Source: Rhodocyclaceae bacterium
GTDB lineage: Bacteria; Pseudomonadota; Gammaproteobacteria; Burkholderiales; Rhodocyclaceae
DNA: 55,618 bases
Direction of reading: 5' to 3'
Assembly (NCBI GenBank): GCA_008933825.1
Contig: WBUF01000012.1
Coordinates: forward strand, 1-55,618
Shown: in pieces, positions 8,665 through 17,329 of the stretch
Layout: each line of letters opens with the position of its first letter
Position numbering within the stretch: the stretch's first letter is position 1
Program-made: the position numbers and the translations under genes
The notes under the pieces: model-generated
The model's database searches: none
What the model saw: only the letters and a program-made list of their open reading frames with translations
What the model was told of the DNA's origin: nothing

Positions 8665-9636
8665 TTACTCGATCACCCGGTCGGCGCGGATCAGCAGCGA
8701 CTGGGGAATGGCCAGGCCGAGCATTCTGGCGGTTTTCAGATTGAGAACAAGTTCGATTTTCGTGGGTTGCTCGATGGGCAAATCAGCCGGTTTCGCGCCT
8801 TCCAGAATCCTGCCGACATAGGTCGCGGCGCGGCGGTACATCGAAACGAGATTTGGCGCATAGGACATCAAGCCTCCGGCCTCGACGAAAGCACTGTCGT
8901 AGTGCGCATCCGGCAGGCGATGCAGAGCCGCCAGTTCGACCACCCGTCGGCGTTGGGGAAAAAGCCGGGCTCCGCCCGTGAACAGCGCCTGGGCGCCGCC
9001 GCGTCGCGCTTCGGCAAAAGCCGCCTCCAGCCCTCGCCCTGCATCGGTCCACACCAGGGCAGCACCCACTGCCTCGCCGCCCCGCTCGATCATCCGCCCC
9101 AGGTTGGGCGAGCTGCGCTCCGGATCCCACAGCACGGCGATGCGCGTCGCCTTTGGCGCCGCTTCCCTCAAGAGTTCGAAGCGCTTGGTGATCACCTCGA
9201 AGCCGACGTCCCAGGTCAGTCCGGTGATGTTGCCGCCCGGATTCGCCAGACTGGCGACGAATCCCTCCGCGACCACATCGGTACCGACAACCATGACGAT
9301 CGGCAGGCTGCCGGCCGCCTGCCTTGCTGCGCGGGTTTCCAGATTGATGTCGGTCACGATCAGCGTCACCTTGGCGCGCACCAGCGCTCCCGCCGCCTCC
9401 GCAAGCCGTTCCGGCCTGCCCTCGGCGCTTCTGTACTCGATCGCCAGATTCCTGCCTTCGACATATCCCAACTCGCGCAGGCCCTGCACAAACGCGCTGC
9501 GGTGATCCGCCCCGTCACCGGCCAACGGGCCCAGCTTCAGATAGCCGATGCGGCGCACCGCCTGGGCGCCGGCACACCGGCCCCAGGGCGCGGCTCCGAG
9601 CGCAAGCAGGGCAGCGAGGGTTTCGCGGCGGTTCAT
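8665..9636 (-). CDS. ABC transporter substrate-binding protein (ABC_sub_bind type)
   Basis: About 323 residues from the ATG at 9636; a GTG 24 bases further up (9660) with GAGG before it is an alternative. Signal peptide MNRRETLAALLALGAAPWGRCAGAQA, then a mature domain typical of PF04392 proteins (RIGYLKLGPLAG, FVQGLRELGYVEGRNLAIEYRSAEG, GSLPIVMVVGTDVVAEGFVASLANPGGNITGLT). No ABC permease or ATPase genes are next to it. The kinase gene starts only 9 bases after its stop, so it probably works as a ligand-binding subunit for the sensor kinase rather than for transport; this is inference from the operon. Confidence 0.82.
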   Translation of the reverse strand: MNRRETLAALLALGAAPWGRCAGAQAVRRIGYLKLGPLAGDGADHRSAFVQGLRELGYVEGRNLAIEYRSAEGRPERLAEAAGALVRAKVTLIVTDINLETRAARQAAGSLPIVMVVGTDVVAEGFVASLANPGGNITGLTWDVGFEVITKRFELLREAAPKATRIAVLWDPERSSPNLGRMIERGGEAVGAALVWTDAGRGLEAAFAEARRGGAQALFTGGARLFPQRRRVVELAALHRLPDAHYDSAFVEAGGLMSYAPNLVSMYRRAATYVGRILEGAKPADLPIEQPTKIELVLNLKTARMLGLAIPQSLLIRADRVIE

Positions 9637-9742
9637 CGGTGGCCTGGCTTCCGTTCGCACATGCCATCCTCATTGTGTGGCCTTGGTTCGATCATAGACC
9701 AGCGGTGCGCCGATTTCAGTGCCAACGTCGCGAACCGCTCTG

Positions 9743-10255
9743 CTATTTCAGCTTGTAGGTACCTGTCTGGTGGTTGCAAGCCTGGAAGGTCCCAGGCTTG
9801 ACGGTCGGAAAGGGCGGTAGCATCTTGACAGTGCCGCTGGCCACCATGCCTTCGTATTTGCCAGTACCTGTGACGTTCTCGCGGATCACTTGGTCACCCT
9901 GCACCGAGAAATAGATAAGTCGCTTGTCGCCATCCGGATCAACCGTCTCGCACGTTAGCATGCTGGAGCGCCTGCCATTCAGGCTGGCATTTGAGCCGAC
10001 GCAGCGAAAACTGTTCTGGTCGAACAGACCGCCCGGTGGGTTGCTGCGGGTGCTTCCAGTCATCTCATAGCTCAATGCCGTATATTCCTTGCCGAACTCA
10101 ATCTGGTTGGCCACGCCCGACCAGCAGGATGTGAAGTCATACGTGCCCTCCGTTGGAATGGCGGCGATGGCGTTGCCTGCTGCGACGACACCGAGAACGA
10201 ATGCCACCTGACCGCCGATTGCCGCCCACCTCGTGATTTTCATGAACGCATTCAT
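9743..10255 (-). CDS. Exported protein of unknown function
   Basis: 170 residues with an N-terminal hydrophobic signal (about 10-32, ending AGNAIAA). The mature part has a two-sheet look with several Cys (FTSCWSGVAN, FRCVGSN, LTCETVD, FQACNHQTGTYKLK), likely forming disulfides in the periplasm. I do not recognise a named family; a lipocalin-like or DUF-type secreted barrel is possible. A strong ribosome binding site (GGAGGAGG) precedes the ATG. It is divergent from the Crp/Fnr regulator and shares an intergenic region holding a perfect CRP-type palindrome, so it may be a regulatory target. Confidence 0.7.
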   Translation of the reverse strand: MNAFMKITRWAAIGGQVAFVLGVVAAGNAIAAIPTEGTYDFTSCWSGVANQIEFGKEYTALSYEMTGSTRSNPPGGLFDQNSFRCVGSNASLNGRRSSMLTCETVDPDGDKRLIYFSVQGDQVIRENVTGTGKYEGMVASGTVKMLPPFPTVKPGTFQACNHQTGTYKLK

Positions 10256-10361
10256 GGATACCTCCTCCTAATGTTGTGAAGGGGACTACCGCCGTTTCGT
10301 CCCGTGCCACAAAGATAGTCCCGCCTCTCCATTCGGCAAATGAATGGCCTCACGCTGCCGG

Positions 10362-10377
10362 TGTGATGCACGTCACA
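10362..10377. promoter_or_regulatory. Perfect CRP-type binding site
   Basis: TGTGATGCACGTCACA matches the CRP consensus TGTGA-N6-TCACA with both half-sites exact. It lies in the 195-base region between the divergent exported-protein gene (start 10255) and the Crp/Fnr gene (start 10451), about 80 bases before the latter. It probably serves autoregulation of the regulator, control of the divergent gene, or both. Confidence 0.7.
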
Positions 10378-10387
10378 TGCAATTCCC

Positions 10388-10416
10388 TTGGCATGGCACG
10401 CCGCCTGCGCCAAAAT
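10388..10416 (+). promoter_or_regulatory. Candidate sigma-70 promoter of the Crp/Fnr gene
   Basis: TTGGCA (10388-10393), a 17-base spacer, then CAAAAT (10411-10416), about 35 bases before the start codon. The CRP-type palindrome is centred about 50 bases upstream of the inferred start point. The match is moderate. Confidence 0.45.
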
Positions 10417-10450
10417 GAATGAGTGTTCTTCGTGACCGGGGGAGGAAGGC

Positions 10451-11086
10451 ATGAAGCCGAACGCCATCGAAGCGCTGCCGCCGCCGCTGCTGGAGCGGCT
10501 CGCCGCCGGCACCGCCGCGCGGCCATATCCCCGGAACGCCATCATCGTCACCGAGGGCGACGAGAGCGACTGCCTGTTCGTGCTGCTCTCCGGCCGCGCC
10601 AAGGTCTACATCTCGGACGAGGACGGCCGCGAGATCGAATTGAACCGCATCGGCCCCGGCGAATATTTCGGCGAGGTGGCGCTCGACGGCGGCCCGCGCT
10701 CGGCCTCGGTGATGGCGCTGGAGGACTGCCGCTGCGCCGTGATCCGTCACGCCGGCCTGACCGCCTTCCTGGCGGAACAGCCCGAGTTCGCCCTGCACAT
10801 GATCCGCAAGCTCGCCCACCGCGTGCGCGCACTGACGGAAAACGTGCGCAGCCTGGCCTGGATCGACGTCTACGGCCGCGTCGCCCGCCTGCTGCTCGAA
10901 CTCGCCGAGGAGAAGGACGGCGCGCTGGTCATCGACGACTGCCCGACGCAGAAGGACATCGCCCAGCGCATCGGCGCCTCGCGCGAGATGGTCAACCGCA
11001 TCCTTGCCGATCTCGCCGACGGTGGCTACATTCGCAAGGACCGCTCGCGCATCGTCATCGCGCGCCGCTTGCCGGCGCATTGGTGA
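10451..11086 (+). CDS. Crp/Fnr-family transcriptional regulator
   Basis: 211 residues. N-terminal cyclic-nucleotide-binding beta barrel (about 15-130) with the phosphate-binding-cassette-like stretch GEYFGEVALDGGPRSASVMA, a dimer helix (about 115-140), and a C-terminal winged helix with QKDIAQRIGASREMVNRILADL (about 165-190). There is no Fnr-type cysteine cluster, and the RSAS in the cassette is compatible with cAMP binding, so a CRP-like sensor is favoured. A perfect CRP consensus site lies upstream and a cyclase gene lies 4 kb away. Ribosome binding site GGAGGAAG. The small membrane protein gene follows 26 bases downstream. Confidence 0.9.
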   Translation: MKPNAIEALPPPLLERLAAGTAARPYPRNAIIVTEGDESDCLFVLLSGRAKVYISDEDGREIELNRIGPGEYFGEVALDGGPRSASVMALEDCRCAVIRHAGLTAFLAEQPEFALHMIRKLAHRVRALTENVRSLAWIDVYGRVARLLLELAEEKDGALVIDDCPTQKDIAQRIGASREMVNRILADLADGGYIRKDRSRIVIARRLPAHW

Positions 11087-11112
11087 GCGGCAAGAACCAA
11101 AAGGAGATTCCG

Positions 11113-11316
11113 ATGAACAACGCAGCGTTCTCCATAAAGGCTTTCGCCGGCTATCTGTTTGCCCTCGGCGCCGTTCTGCTGATCGCGCCGAACGTCCTGC
11201 TCGCCCTGACGGCTTTCGCGCTGCTCGGCCTCGCCAATCCCATGCTCGCGCTGTTCGGTGCGATGGATCTGGCCGGCGCGCTGTGGACTATTGCCGCTCT
11301 GAAAAAAGCCGCCTGA
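11113..11316 (+). CDS. Small membrane protein
   Basis: 67 residues with two hydrophobic segments (about 10-32 and 36-58), start ATG at 11113 preceded by AAGGAG. No recognised family. It follows the Crp/Fnr gene by 26 bases and probably shares its transcript. Its 3' end overlaps the convergent pyruvyl-transferase-like gene by 29 bases. Confidence 0.7.
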   Translation: MNNAAFSIKAFAGYLFALGAVLLIAPNVLLALTAFALLGLANPMLALFGAMDLAGALWTIAALKKAA

Positions 11317-12391
11317 ATCCGGCCTGCCGTATCCGCGCGTGCCACTCGCCGAAGGCCGCGCGGCACGCGGCGACGACGTCCTCACCCGCCCAGGTCTCGC
11401 GCCAGGCCGCCACCTTCTCCCCGGTCGGCAGAACCCCCTCCAGGACCGGCACGTCGAAGGCCTCCGCCACGATGTGCCCGTGCAGGCTGCTGCCGGCAAA
11501 GCCGGCGCTCGATGCGATCAGGGCGCAGAGGTCCCAGATGTCGAGGGATTCGAACACGCGCGCCTCGGGCAGGCGCACCGCCAGCCGTCGATAGACATCG
11601 AGATCGTCGTGCCAGGGCGCCGCGCCGGCGCGGAAGAAGGCGAGGCCCCGCCCCGCTGCCGCCCGCGCCAGCCCATCGGCGATGCGCGCCAGCGTCGCAT
11701 CGTCGCCGAGCGCGGCGGCGAACTGCACGGCCAGATAACCCTGCGGAAAGGCGTCTCGCACGCCAGCGACCTCGCCTGTCCCGGTTCGCGCCCGGATGCG
11801 ATCTCCGAAAAGTTCCGCCGTCAGCACCGCCGCATCGGGCATCAGCGTCGCCGCAATGCCGGCGGCGGCGAGATGACCCAGCGTCGCCCGGTCGCGCACG
11901 CCGACCCAGTCCGCCGCGCGCAGCTTGGCCAGCACCTCCTCGCGGAGGATCGCATCGCGACGATCGAGGTCGACGCCGCCGACGCCGAGGAAGATGCGCG
12001 CGCCGTCCTGCGCAGGCTGACTTTTGCCGAGACAGTAGGGCGCACGGTCGGCGCGGCCAAGATACGAACGCGCCCAGTCGAAGCGCTCCGCCTTACCGTC
12101 ATAGCGTGCGATCACGCCCGGCGCCTCCTGCGGCGACAGCAGCATCGCCGCCGCCTCCCAGGCATCGCAAGTCAGCAGTTCGCCGCCGGCATGGATCACG
12201 GTCGCGCCGGGCCACTCCCGCAGCACCTCGCCGACGGCGCAAACGCGATGGCCGCCGCACGCCGTCAGATCGCGCTCGGCCAGCCCGGCGACGACAACCT
12301 CGCGCGGCGCCAGCAGCGCCGCCGCGACATGCGGAAACAGCAGGTCGCCCAGGTTGTGGCGGTCGCAGGCGCCGAAGAAAACGACGGGCAT
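11288..12391 (-). CDS. Polysaccharide pyruvyl transferase-like protein
   Basis: 367 residues from the ATG at 12391; the open frame extends to 12433, but that start has no ribosome binding site and would cover the VapBC promoter. The protein begins PVVFFGACDRHNLGDLLFPHV, with IFLGVGGVDLDRRDAILREEVLAKL and WVGVRDRATLGHL in the middle and a C-terminal SSAGFAGSSLHGHIVAEAFDVPVLEG block, the pattern of the WcaK/CsaB superfamily (PF04230). Such enzymes add pyruvate ketals to surface glycans, but the family is broad and the substrate is unknown. No polysaccharide cluster is adjacent. The tail overlaps the convergent small membrane gene. Carries dispersed-motif copy F. Confidence 0.72.
   Translation of the reverse strand: MPVVFFGACDRHNLGDLLFPHVAAALLAPREVVVAGLAERDLTACGGHRVCAVGEVLREWPGATVIHAGGELLTCDAWEAAAMLLSPQEAPGVIARYDGKAERFDWARSYLGRADRAPYCLGKSQPAQDGARIFLGVGGVDLDRRDAILREEVLAKLRAADWVGVRDRATLGHLAAAGIAATLMPDAAVLTAELFGDRIRARTGTGEVAGVRDAFPQGYLAVQFAAALGDDATLARIADGLARAAAGRGLAFFRAGAAPWHDDLDVYRRLAVRLPEARVFESLDIWDLCALIASSAGFAGSSLHGHIVAEAFDVPVLEGVLPTGEKVAAWRETWAGEDVVAACRAAFGEWHARIRQAGFRRLFSERQ
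12001..12022 (-). repeat. Dispersed motif copy F (exact, minus orientation)
   Basis: On the plus strand CGCCGT, ten bases, CTGACT; on the minus strand AGTCAG-N10-ACGGCG. It lies inside the pyruvyl-transferase-like gene, where it encodes KSQPAQDGA, closely similar to KSQSAQNGV at copy B. The inner bases contain the palindrome CCTGCGCAGG. Confidence 0.65.
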
Positions 12392-12395
12392 TGCC

Positions 12396-12424
12396 TTGCA
12401 GTCCGCCGGAACGGCTGGTATCTT
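12396..12424 (+). promoter_or_regulatory. Candidate vapBC promoter
   Basis: TTGCAG (12396-12401), a 17-base spacer, then TATCTT (12419-12424), 34 bases before the antitoxin start codon. GGAG is the ribosome binding site just before 12458. Confidence 0.5.
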
Positions 12425-12457
12425 ACGTTTCATGCATCGATACAGATGGAGTAAGAA

Positions 12458-12709
12458 ATGAGCACGACCACCCTATCCAGCAAGTTCCAGATTTCCATCC
12501 CCAAGGAAATCCGCGAGGAAATGCACCTCAAACCGGGACAGAAATTCACTTTCCTGCGCAAGGGCAATTCCCTGCAAATCGTTCCGCTGCGCACTATCGA
12601 CGAGTTTTTCGGCATCGCCCGCGGGGCCGACACCTCGAATTACCGTGATCGAACCGACAGGCTTGATCGTTATCCGCGTTTGACGCCGAAGCGTCGCAAG
12701 GCCAAATGA
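12458..12709 (+). CDS. vapB: AbrB/MazE-type antitoxin (VapB)
   Basis: 83 residues. The N-terminal swapped-hairpin motif STTTLSSKFQISIPKEIREEMHLKPGQKF is the AbrB/SpoVT DNA-binding fold, followed by FLRKGNSLQIVPL. The C-terminal part (about 50-83) is basic and likely binds the toxin. Overlaps the PIN gene by four bases (ATGA at 12706), so the two are co-translated. Likely represses its own promoter. Confidence 0.85.
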   Translation: MSTTTLSSKFQISIPKEIREEMHLKPGQKFTFLRKGNSLQIVPLRTIDEFFGIARGADTSNYRDRTDRLDRYPRLTPKRRKAK

Positions 12710-13083
12710 TCGTCGTCGACAGCTGCGGCTGGATCGAGGCGCTGGCCGACACGCCGATCGGGCGACTCTACCAGCCTCTGATCGGCCGTCCCGATGAACT
12801 GATCGTGCCCACCCTGGTGCAGTTCGAATTCTACAAGTGGCTCGCGCACACCCTCGACGAAGCGGCAGCCAACGAAATCATCGCCACCACACAGGCCAGC
12901 CGGATCGTTCCGCTGACGAGCGAAATCGCCCTCTACGCCGCGGACTTGTCCCGCGCTCATCGCCTCGCCGCCGCCGATGCCATCATCTATGCAACCAGCC
13001 GCATGCTTCAGGCAGAACTGGTGACCAGCGATGCGCACTTCAAAGGCCTGCAAGGCGTGCGCTTCGTGGAAAAGAAAGGGTAA
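12706..13083 (+). CDS. vapC: PIN-domain ribonuclease toxin VapC
   Basis: 125 residues. PIN-domain acidic residues are visible: D4 in IVVDSCGWIEAL, E45 region in TLVQFEFYKW, D in AADLSRAHRLAAADAIIYATSR and the final VTSDAHFKGL. The family cuts specific RNAs when released from antitoxin. Start fixed by the four-base overlap with vapB. Only 17 bases separate its stop from the convergent NQO-like gene end. Confidence 0.87.
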   Translation: MIVVDSCGWIEALADTPIGRLYQPLIGRPDELIVPTLVQFEFYKWLAHTLDEAAANEIIATTQASRIVPLTSEIALYAADLSRAHRLAAADAIIYATSRMLQAELVTSDAHFKGLQGVRFVEKKG

Positions 13084-13100
13084 GTCCTCGCCTCGGGCGT

Positions 13101-13694
13101 TCAATCCCAATGGCGTATCGTCCGCGCGATCCTGCGGGCAAAAGCAGTGACAGTCTCCGGGGCAAGCTTCTCGCTCCTGTACAGCGACAGCATCTCGAAG
13201 CGGCAGGCCGGCGCGCAGGTGCCGAGCAGCGCCGTCTTCAGCACCCGGCGCACCGGCCGGCGCAGGATGAACCAATCGACCCACCAGGGCGAGCCGAGCG
13301 TGGTCACGGCCAGCGCGTAGCGCAGGCGTGTCAGGCGCGGCCGGATGGCGCCGAGGTCGTCGGCATGGTCGTAGGCGATGCCGGGCCCCCAGACGCGGTC
13401 GAACCAGCCCTTGAGGATCGCCGGAAAACCGAACCACCAGGTGGGAAACACCAGCACCAGCACCTCGGCTTCGCGCAGCCGCGCGGCCTGTTGCGCGACG
13501 GCCGCATCGTCGAAGTGCGCCGTGTAATAGCTGCGCCGCTCAGCGGCACTGAGCGCCGGCGAAAAGCCCTGCGCGTAGAGATCCTCGTGGAGCACCTCGT
13601 GGCCGGTGGCGGCGAGCGCCTGCGCCGCGCACTCGGCAAGATGGCCGCAGAGGCTGCCGGCAAGGGGGTGCGCAGTGACCAGCAGGCATTTCAT
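13101..13694 (-). CDS. NAD(P)H:quinone oxidoreductase-like flavoprotein
   Basis: 197 residues in the flavodoxin-like fold: MKCLLVTAHPLAGSLCGHLAEC binds the FMN/FAD phosphate, VLVFPTWWFGFPAILKGWFDRVWGPGIAYDH is the hallmark of the NQO1/MdaB/YwrO (Flavodoxin_2) family, and LAVTTLGSPWWVDW follows. Predicted two-electron reduction of quinones or electrophiles in the cytoplasm. Its start overlaps the YkgJ-like stop by four bases, making it the third gene after dusC and ykgJ-like. Likely substrate unknown. Confidence 0.82.
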   Translation of the reverse strand: MKCLLVTAHPLAGSLCGHLAECAAQALAATGHEVLHEDLYAQGFSPALSAAERRSYYTAHFDDAAVAQQAARLREAEVLVLVFPTWWFGFPAILKGWFDRVWGPGIAYDHADDLGAIRPRLTRLRYALAVTTLGSPWWVDWFILRRPVRRVLKTALLGTCAPACRFEMLSLYRSEKLAPETVTAFARRIARTIRHWD

Positions 13695-14014
13695 GATGAC
13701 GCAAGGATAGCAGCCATACCGTGCCGCCGCCGCGCCCGGTTGCAGGCATCCGAGCCGGGCTCCAGCTCGTGGCAGGGGCCGGGCCTGTTTCCATAGATCG
13801 CGCAGCGCACTTCGCGGCCGATCTCGCCTGCCAGCGCCACGCAGCGCGGCGGAAAGTCGTCGGTGCCGCGCATCCTCACCAGGTTCGCAGTCAGCGGAAA
13901 AGTCAGTGCCGCCGGCACGGCGCCGCCCGGCGCGGTATCGAGGTCGAGGCGGTGGAAATCGACGCGGTAGGCGGCGCAGCAGGCGCCGCAGGCGGTGCAG
14001 GGGTTGGCGGCCAT
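13691..14014 (-). CDS. YkgJ-family cysteine-cluster protein
   Basis: 107 residues with the family pattern NPCTACGACCAAYRVDF at the N-terminus, PPRCVAL in the middle and VRCAIYGNRPGPCHELEPGSDACNRAR near the C-terminus. These Cys probably hold a metal or Fe-S centre; the biochemical role of the family is unknown. Starts one base after the dusC stop and overlaps the next gene by four bases. Carries dispersed-motif copy A. Confidence 0.85.
   Translation of the reverse strand: MAANPCTACGACCAAYRVDFHRLDLDTAPGGAVPAALTFPLTANLVRMRGTDDFPPRCVALAGEIGREVRCAIYGNRPGPCHELEPGSDACNRARRRHGMAAILASS
13901..13922 (+). repeat. Dispersed motif copy A (exact)
   Basis: AGTCAG-N10-ACGGCG, preceded by GGAAA. The inner bases form an inverted pair GTGCC-GCC-GGCAC. 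It lies within the YkgJ-like gene, where the opposite strand encodes AALTFPL. Confidence 0.65.
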
Positions 14015-14015
14015 T

Positions 14016-14990
14016 TCAGGCCGCCAGGGCGGGCGCGGCGGCGCGACGCTCGACTTCGAGCGCGGCGCCGATCGCGCCGACGTCGTTCAGCGCGCGCACG
14101 CGGCGCCAGAGCGCCTCTGCCCCGGCATAGTTCCGCCGCAGCAGGCCGAGCCACTGCTTGAGGCGTCCCGGCGCGTGGCGCGGCGCCACCTTCTCCTGCA
14201 CCTGCGCCCAGAAGTCGGCGAGGTAAGGCTGCAGTTCGCGCCAGTCGGACTCGCAAACATGCTCGGCGCGCGCACCGCGGATGCGTTCGGCGAGGAAGGG
14301 ATCGGCCACCGCGCCGCGGCCGAGCATGACGTCCGCACAGCCGGTCGCCGCGCGGATGGCGCGCCAGCCGGCGACGTGCCACACCTCGCCGTTGGCGATC
14401 ACCGGCACGGCCACCGCTTCGCGCAAGCGCGCCACCCACTCCCAGCGCACCTGCGGCCGGTAGCCGTCGGCCTTGGTGCGGGCATGCACCACCAGCTCCT
14501 GCGCGCCGCCGTCCGCCAGCGCCCGCGCGCAGTCGAGGGCGCGCGCCGTGTCGTCGATGCCCAGGCGCATCTTGGCGCTGACAGTCAGCCCCGGCGACAC
14601 GGCGCTGCGCACGGCGGCGGCAATGCGGTGGAGCAGCTCCGGCTCGTCGAGCAGCGCAGCACCGCCGCGGTGGCGGTTTACCAGCGGCGCCGGGCAGCCG
14701 AAGTTGAGGTCGATGCCGGCCGGCGCGAGTTCGGCCAGGCGCGCCGCATTCTCGGCGAGGCACGCCGGATCCGAGCCCATCAGCTGCACCCGCACCGGCG
14801 TGCCGGCGGCGGTGCGCGCGCCGGCGAGGAGCTCCGGGCTGACGCGGGTGAAGCTCTTCCGCGGCAGCAGGGTGCCGGTGACGCGCACGAATTCCGTCAC
14901 GCACCAGTCGTAGCGCCCGGCGCGCGTCAGCACCCCACGCAGGATGTCGTCGGCGAGGCCCTCCATGGGGGCGAGGATGAGGCGGGACAT
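14016..14990 (-). CDS. dusC: tRNA-dihydrouridine synthase C
   Basis: 324 residues. FMN-barrel enzyme that reduces uridine (U16 in DusC) in tRNA. Visible: APMEGLADDILRGVLTRAGRYDWCVTEFVRV at the N-terminus, IDLNFGCPAPLVNRHRGGAALL with catalytic C99, VSAKMRLGID, LVVHARTKADGY and VIANGEVW / DVMLGRGAVADPF for FMN binding. The MEGLAD start and C-terminal RNA-binding domain (about 240-324) fit DusC better than DusA or DusB. First gene of dusC, ykgJ-like, NQO-like. Carries dispersed-motif copy H. Confidence 0.9.
   Translation of the reverse strand: MSRLILAPMEGLADDILRGVLTRAGRYDWCVTEFVRVTGTLLPRKSFTRVSPELLAGARTAAGTPVRVQLMGSDPACLAENAARLAELAPAGIDLNFGCPAPLVNRHRGGAALLDEPELLHRIAAAVRSAVSPGLTVSAKMRLGIDDTARALDCARALADGGAQELVVHARTKADGYRPQVRWEWVARLREAVAVPVIANGEVWHVAGWRAIRAATGCADVMLGRGAVADPFLAERIRGARAEHVCESDWRELQPYLADFWAQVQEKVAPRHAPGRLKQWLGLLRRNYAGAEALWRRVRALNDVGAIGAALEVERRAAAPALAA
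14583..14604 (+). repeat. Dispersed motif copy H (exact)
   Basis: AGTCAG-N10-ACGGCG within dusC; the opposite strand encodes SAVSPGLTV. Confidence 0.6.
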
Positions 14991-15000
14991 TTTGAGGACG

Positions 15001-15023
15001 CCCTCCCCCCGCCGGGGAGAGGG
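15001..15023. terminator. GC-rich imperfect hairpin between dusC and the dehydrogenase
   Basis: CCCTCCCC, a short loop, GGGGAGAGGG in the 49-base gap between the dehydrogenase stop (15040) and the dusC start (14990). No T-run follows. It resembles the palindromes at 27884, 31753 and 32701. Confidence 0.4.
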
Positions 15024-15039
15024 TTGAGTGAGGGGCCGG

Positions 15040-15891
15040 CTACGAGTAGGTGAAAAAGCCGCGGCCCGTCTTGCGCCCGAGGTAGCCCGCCTCGACCATC
15101 TCGACCAGCAGCGGCGCCGGGCGGTACTTCGGGTCCTTGAAGCCCTCGAAGAGCACGTTCATCACCGCCAGCTGCACGTCGAGGCCGATCATGTCGCACA
15201 GGGCGAGCGGGCCGATCGGGTGGTTGGCGCCGAGTTTCATCGCCTCGTCGATCTGGGCTGCGGTGGCGAGGCCCTCGCCCAGGGCGAAGATCGCCTCGTT
15301 GATCATCGGGCAGAGCATGCGGTTCACCACGAAGCCCGGGCTGTTCCTCACCTGCACCGGCGTCTTGCCGACGGCCTTCGAGGCTTCCTCGACCGCCGCG
15401 TAGGTGGCGTCGGAGGTCTGCAGGCCGCGGATCAGCTCGACCAGCGCCATCAGCGGCACCGGGTTGAAGAAGTGCATGCCGATCACCTTGTCGGCGCGCT
15501 TCGTCGACGCGGCGAGCTTGGTGATGGAGATCGACGAGGTGTTGCTGGCGATGACGGCGTCGGCCTTCGCCAGTTCGTCGAGCTGCCTGAAGATCTTCAG
15601 CTTCAGCTCGAGGTTCTCGGTGGCGGCCTCGATGACGAGGTCCGCATCCTTCAGCGCGGCGAGCTCGGTCGCCGTCCGGATGCGCCCGAGTGCCGCGGCC
15701 TTCTGCTCGGCCGTCATCTTCTCCTTCTTGATGAGGCGGTCGTAGCTGCCGGCGATGGTAGCCATGGCGCGGTCGAGCGCGGCCTGCGCCACGTCGCTCA
15801 TGACCACCTCGAAGCCCGCCTGGGCGAAGGCCTGGGCGATGCCGTTACCCATGGTGCCGGCGCCGACGACGCCGATTTTCCTGAAAGCCAT
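15040..15891 (-). CDS. 3-hydroxyacyl-CoA (3-hydroxybutyryl-CoA) dehydrogenase
   Basis: 283 residues from the ATG at 15891, preceded by GAGGAAC. Rossmann motif [26 protein letters not shown] (residues 7-32), then [49 protein letters not shown] (catalytic His), and the C-terminal domain [22 protein letters not shown]. Length and single-domain form match Hbd/PaaH-type enzymes that oxidise 3-hydroxyacyl-CoA with NAD, in butyrate, polyhydroxybutyrate or phenylacetate routes. No pathway partners lie next to it, so the exact route is open. Divergent from bioA. Confidence 0.88.
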   Translation of the reverse strand: MAFRKIGVVGAGTMGNGIAQAFAQAGFEVVMSDVAQAALDRAMATIAGSYDRLIKKEKMTAEQKAAALGRIRTATELAALKDADLVIEAATENLELKLKIFRQLDELAKADAVIASNTSSISITKLAASTKRADKVIGMHFFNPVPLMALVELIRGLQTSDATYAAVEEASKAVGKTPVQVRNSPGFVVNRMLCPMINEAIFALGEGLATAAQIDEAMKLGANHPIGPLALCDMIGLDVQLAVMNVLFEGFKDPKYRPAPLLVEMVEAGYLGRKTGRGFFTYS

Positions 15892-16012
15892 AATCGTTCC
15901 TCTCGAAATACGCGGCGGCGTCTCCCGGCGCCCCGCAAGGCCCGCTAGTTTACCGATTTTGTCGCCGCGAAGACACGGCCCCTCGAACGCTCGCGTAAAA
16001 TCGCGATTCACC

Positions 16013-17329
16013 ATGAACAACGACGACCTCCTCCGCCGCAGCCTCGCCGCCGTCTGGCACCCGTGCACCCAGATGAAGCTGCACGAGACCCTGCCGCTCG
16101 TGCCGATCCGCCGCGCCGAAGGCGCCTGGCTGGAGGATTTCGACGGCCGCCGCTATCTGGATGCCGTCAGCTCGTGGTGGACCAACCTCTTCGGCCATAG
16201 CCACCCGCGCATCGTCGCCGCGCTGCGCGCGCAGCTCGACACGCTCGACCACGTCATGCTGGCCGGCTTCACCCACGAGCCGGTGGTGGCGCTCTCGGAA
16301 AAGCTCTCCGCCCTCACCGGCCACGAGCTGGGCCACTGCTTCTACGCCTCCGACGGCGCCTCGGCGGTGGAGATCGCCCTGAAGATGAGCTTCCACTACT
16401 GGCGCAACACGGGGCAGCCCGGCAAGAACCGCTTCGTGAGCCTCGCCGGCAGCTACCACGGCGAGACGCTCGGCGCGCTGGCGGTGACCGACGTCGCCCT
16501 CTTCCGCGACGCCTACGCGCCGCTGCTGCGCGCCGGCGACACCGTGCCGAGTCCCGACGGGCGCCTGGCCGGCGAGGGGCAGACGTCGCGCGATACAGCG
16601 GTGGCGGCCGCCGTCGCGCTGGAGGCCTGCCTGGCGGAAAACCACCACGAGGTGGCGGCGCTCATCGTCGAGCCGCTGGTGCAATGCGCCACCGGCATGG
16701 CCATGCACGACCCCGAATACCTGCGCCGCGCGCGCAATCTCTGCGACCACTACGGCGTGCACCTCATCGCCGACGAGATCGCCGTCGGCTGCGGCCGCAG
16801 CGGCACGTTCTTTGCGCACGAGCAGGCCGGGATCGTGCCCGACTTCCTCTGCCTGTCGAAGGGCATCACCGGCGGCACGCTGCCGCTCTCGGTGGTGATG
16901 ACCACCGACGCCGTCTACGCCGCCTTCTGGGACGACAGCACGGCGCGCGGCTTTTTGCATTCGCACTCCTACACCGGCAACCCGCTCGCCTGCCGCGCCG
17001 CACTGGCGACGCTGGAGATATTCGAGACCGAGAACGTCCTTGAGGCCAACCGCCGCCTCGCCGCGCAGATCGATGCGGCCGCCGCGCCGCTCGCCGCCGA
17101 TGTGCGCCTCGCACATTTCCGCCGCACCGGCCTGATCTGGGCCTTCGACGCGAAGACCGACGACCCGCTCTTCGCCCGCCGCTTCCATCATGAGGCGATG
17201 GCGCGCGGCCTGCTGCTGCGCCCGCTCGGCAACACGGTGTACTTCATGCCGCCCTACATCCTCGGCGGCGAGGAGATCGCGCTGCTTGTCGAAGGCACGC
17301 AAGCTGCCCTGGACGCCGTCCTGCAATGA
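16013..17329 (+). CDS. bioA: Adenosylmethionine-8-amino-7-oxononanoate aminotransferase
   Basis: 438 residues from the ATG at 16013. PLP enzyme of fold type I that converts 7-keto-8-aminopelargonate to 7,8-diaminopelargonate with SAM as amino donor. Visible: WHPCTQM at the N-terminus, [69 protein letters not shown] and [15 protein letters not shown] with PLP-binding K283. Its stop overlaps the bioF start (ATGA). First gene of the biotin cluster. Confidence 0.93.
   Translation: MNNDDLLRRSLAAVWHPCTQMKLHETLPLVPIRRAEGAWLEDFDGRRYLDAVSSWWTNLFGHSHPRIVAALRAQLDTLDHVMLAGFTHEPVVALSEKLSALTGHELGHCFYASDGASAVEIALKMSFHYWRNTGQPGKNRFVSLAGSYHGETLGALAVTDVALFRDAYAPLLRAGDTVPSPDGRLAGEGQTSRDTAVAAAVALEACLAENHHEVAALIVEPLVQCATGMAMHDPEYLRRARNLCDHYGVHLIADEIAVGCGRSGTFFAHEQAGIVPDFLCLSKGITGGTLPLSVVMTTDAVYAAFWDDSTARGFLHSHSYTGNPLACRAALATLEIFETENVLEANRRLAAQIDAAAAPLAADVRLAHFRRTGLIWAFDAKTDDPLFARRFHHEAMARGLLLRPLGNTVYFMPPYILGGEEIALLVEGTQAALDAVLQ

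Noticed and set aside
13327..13348. Further degenerate copy of the dispersed motif (TGTCAG-N10-ATGGCG)
   Set aside because: Both blocks have a mismatch and the preceding A-run is absent; not distinguishable from chance.
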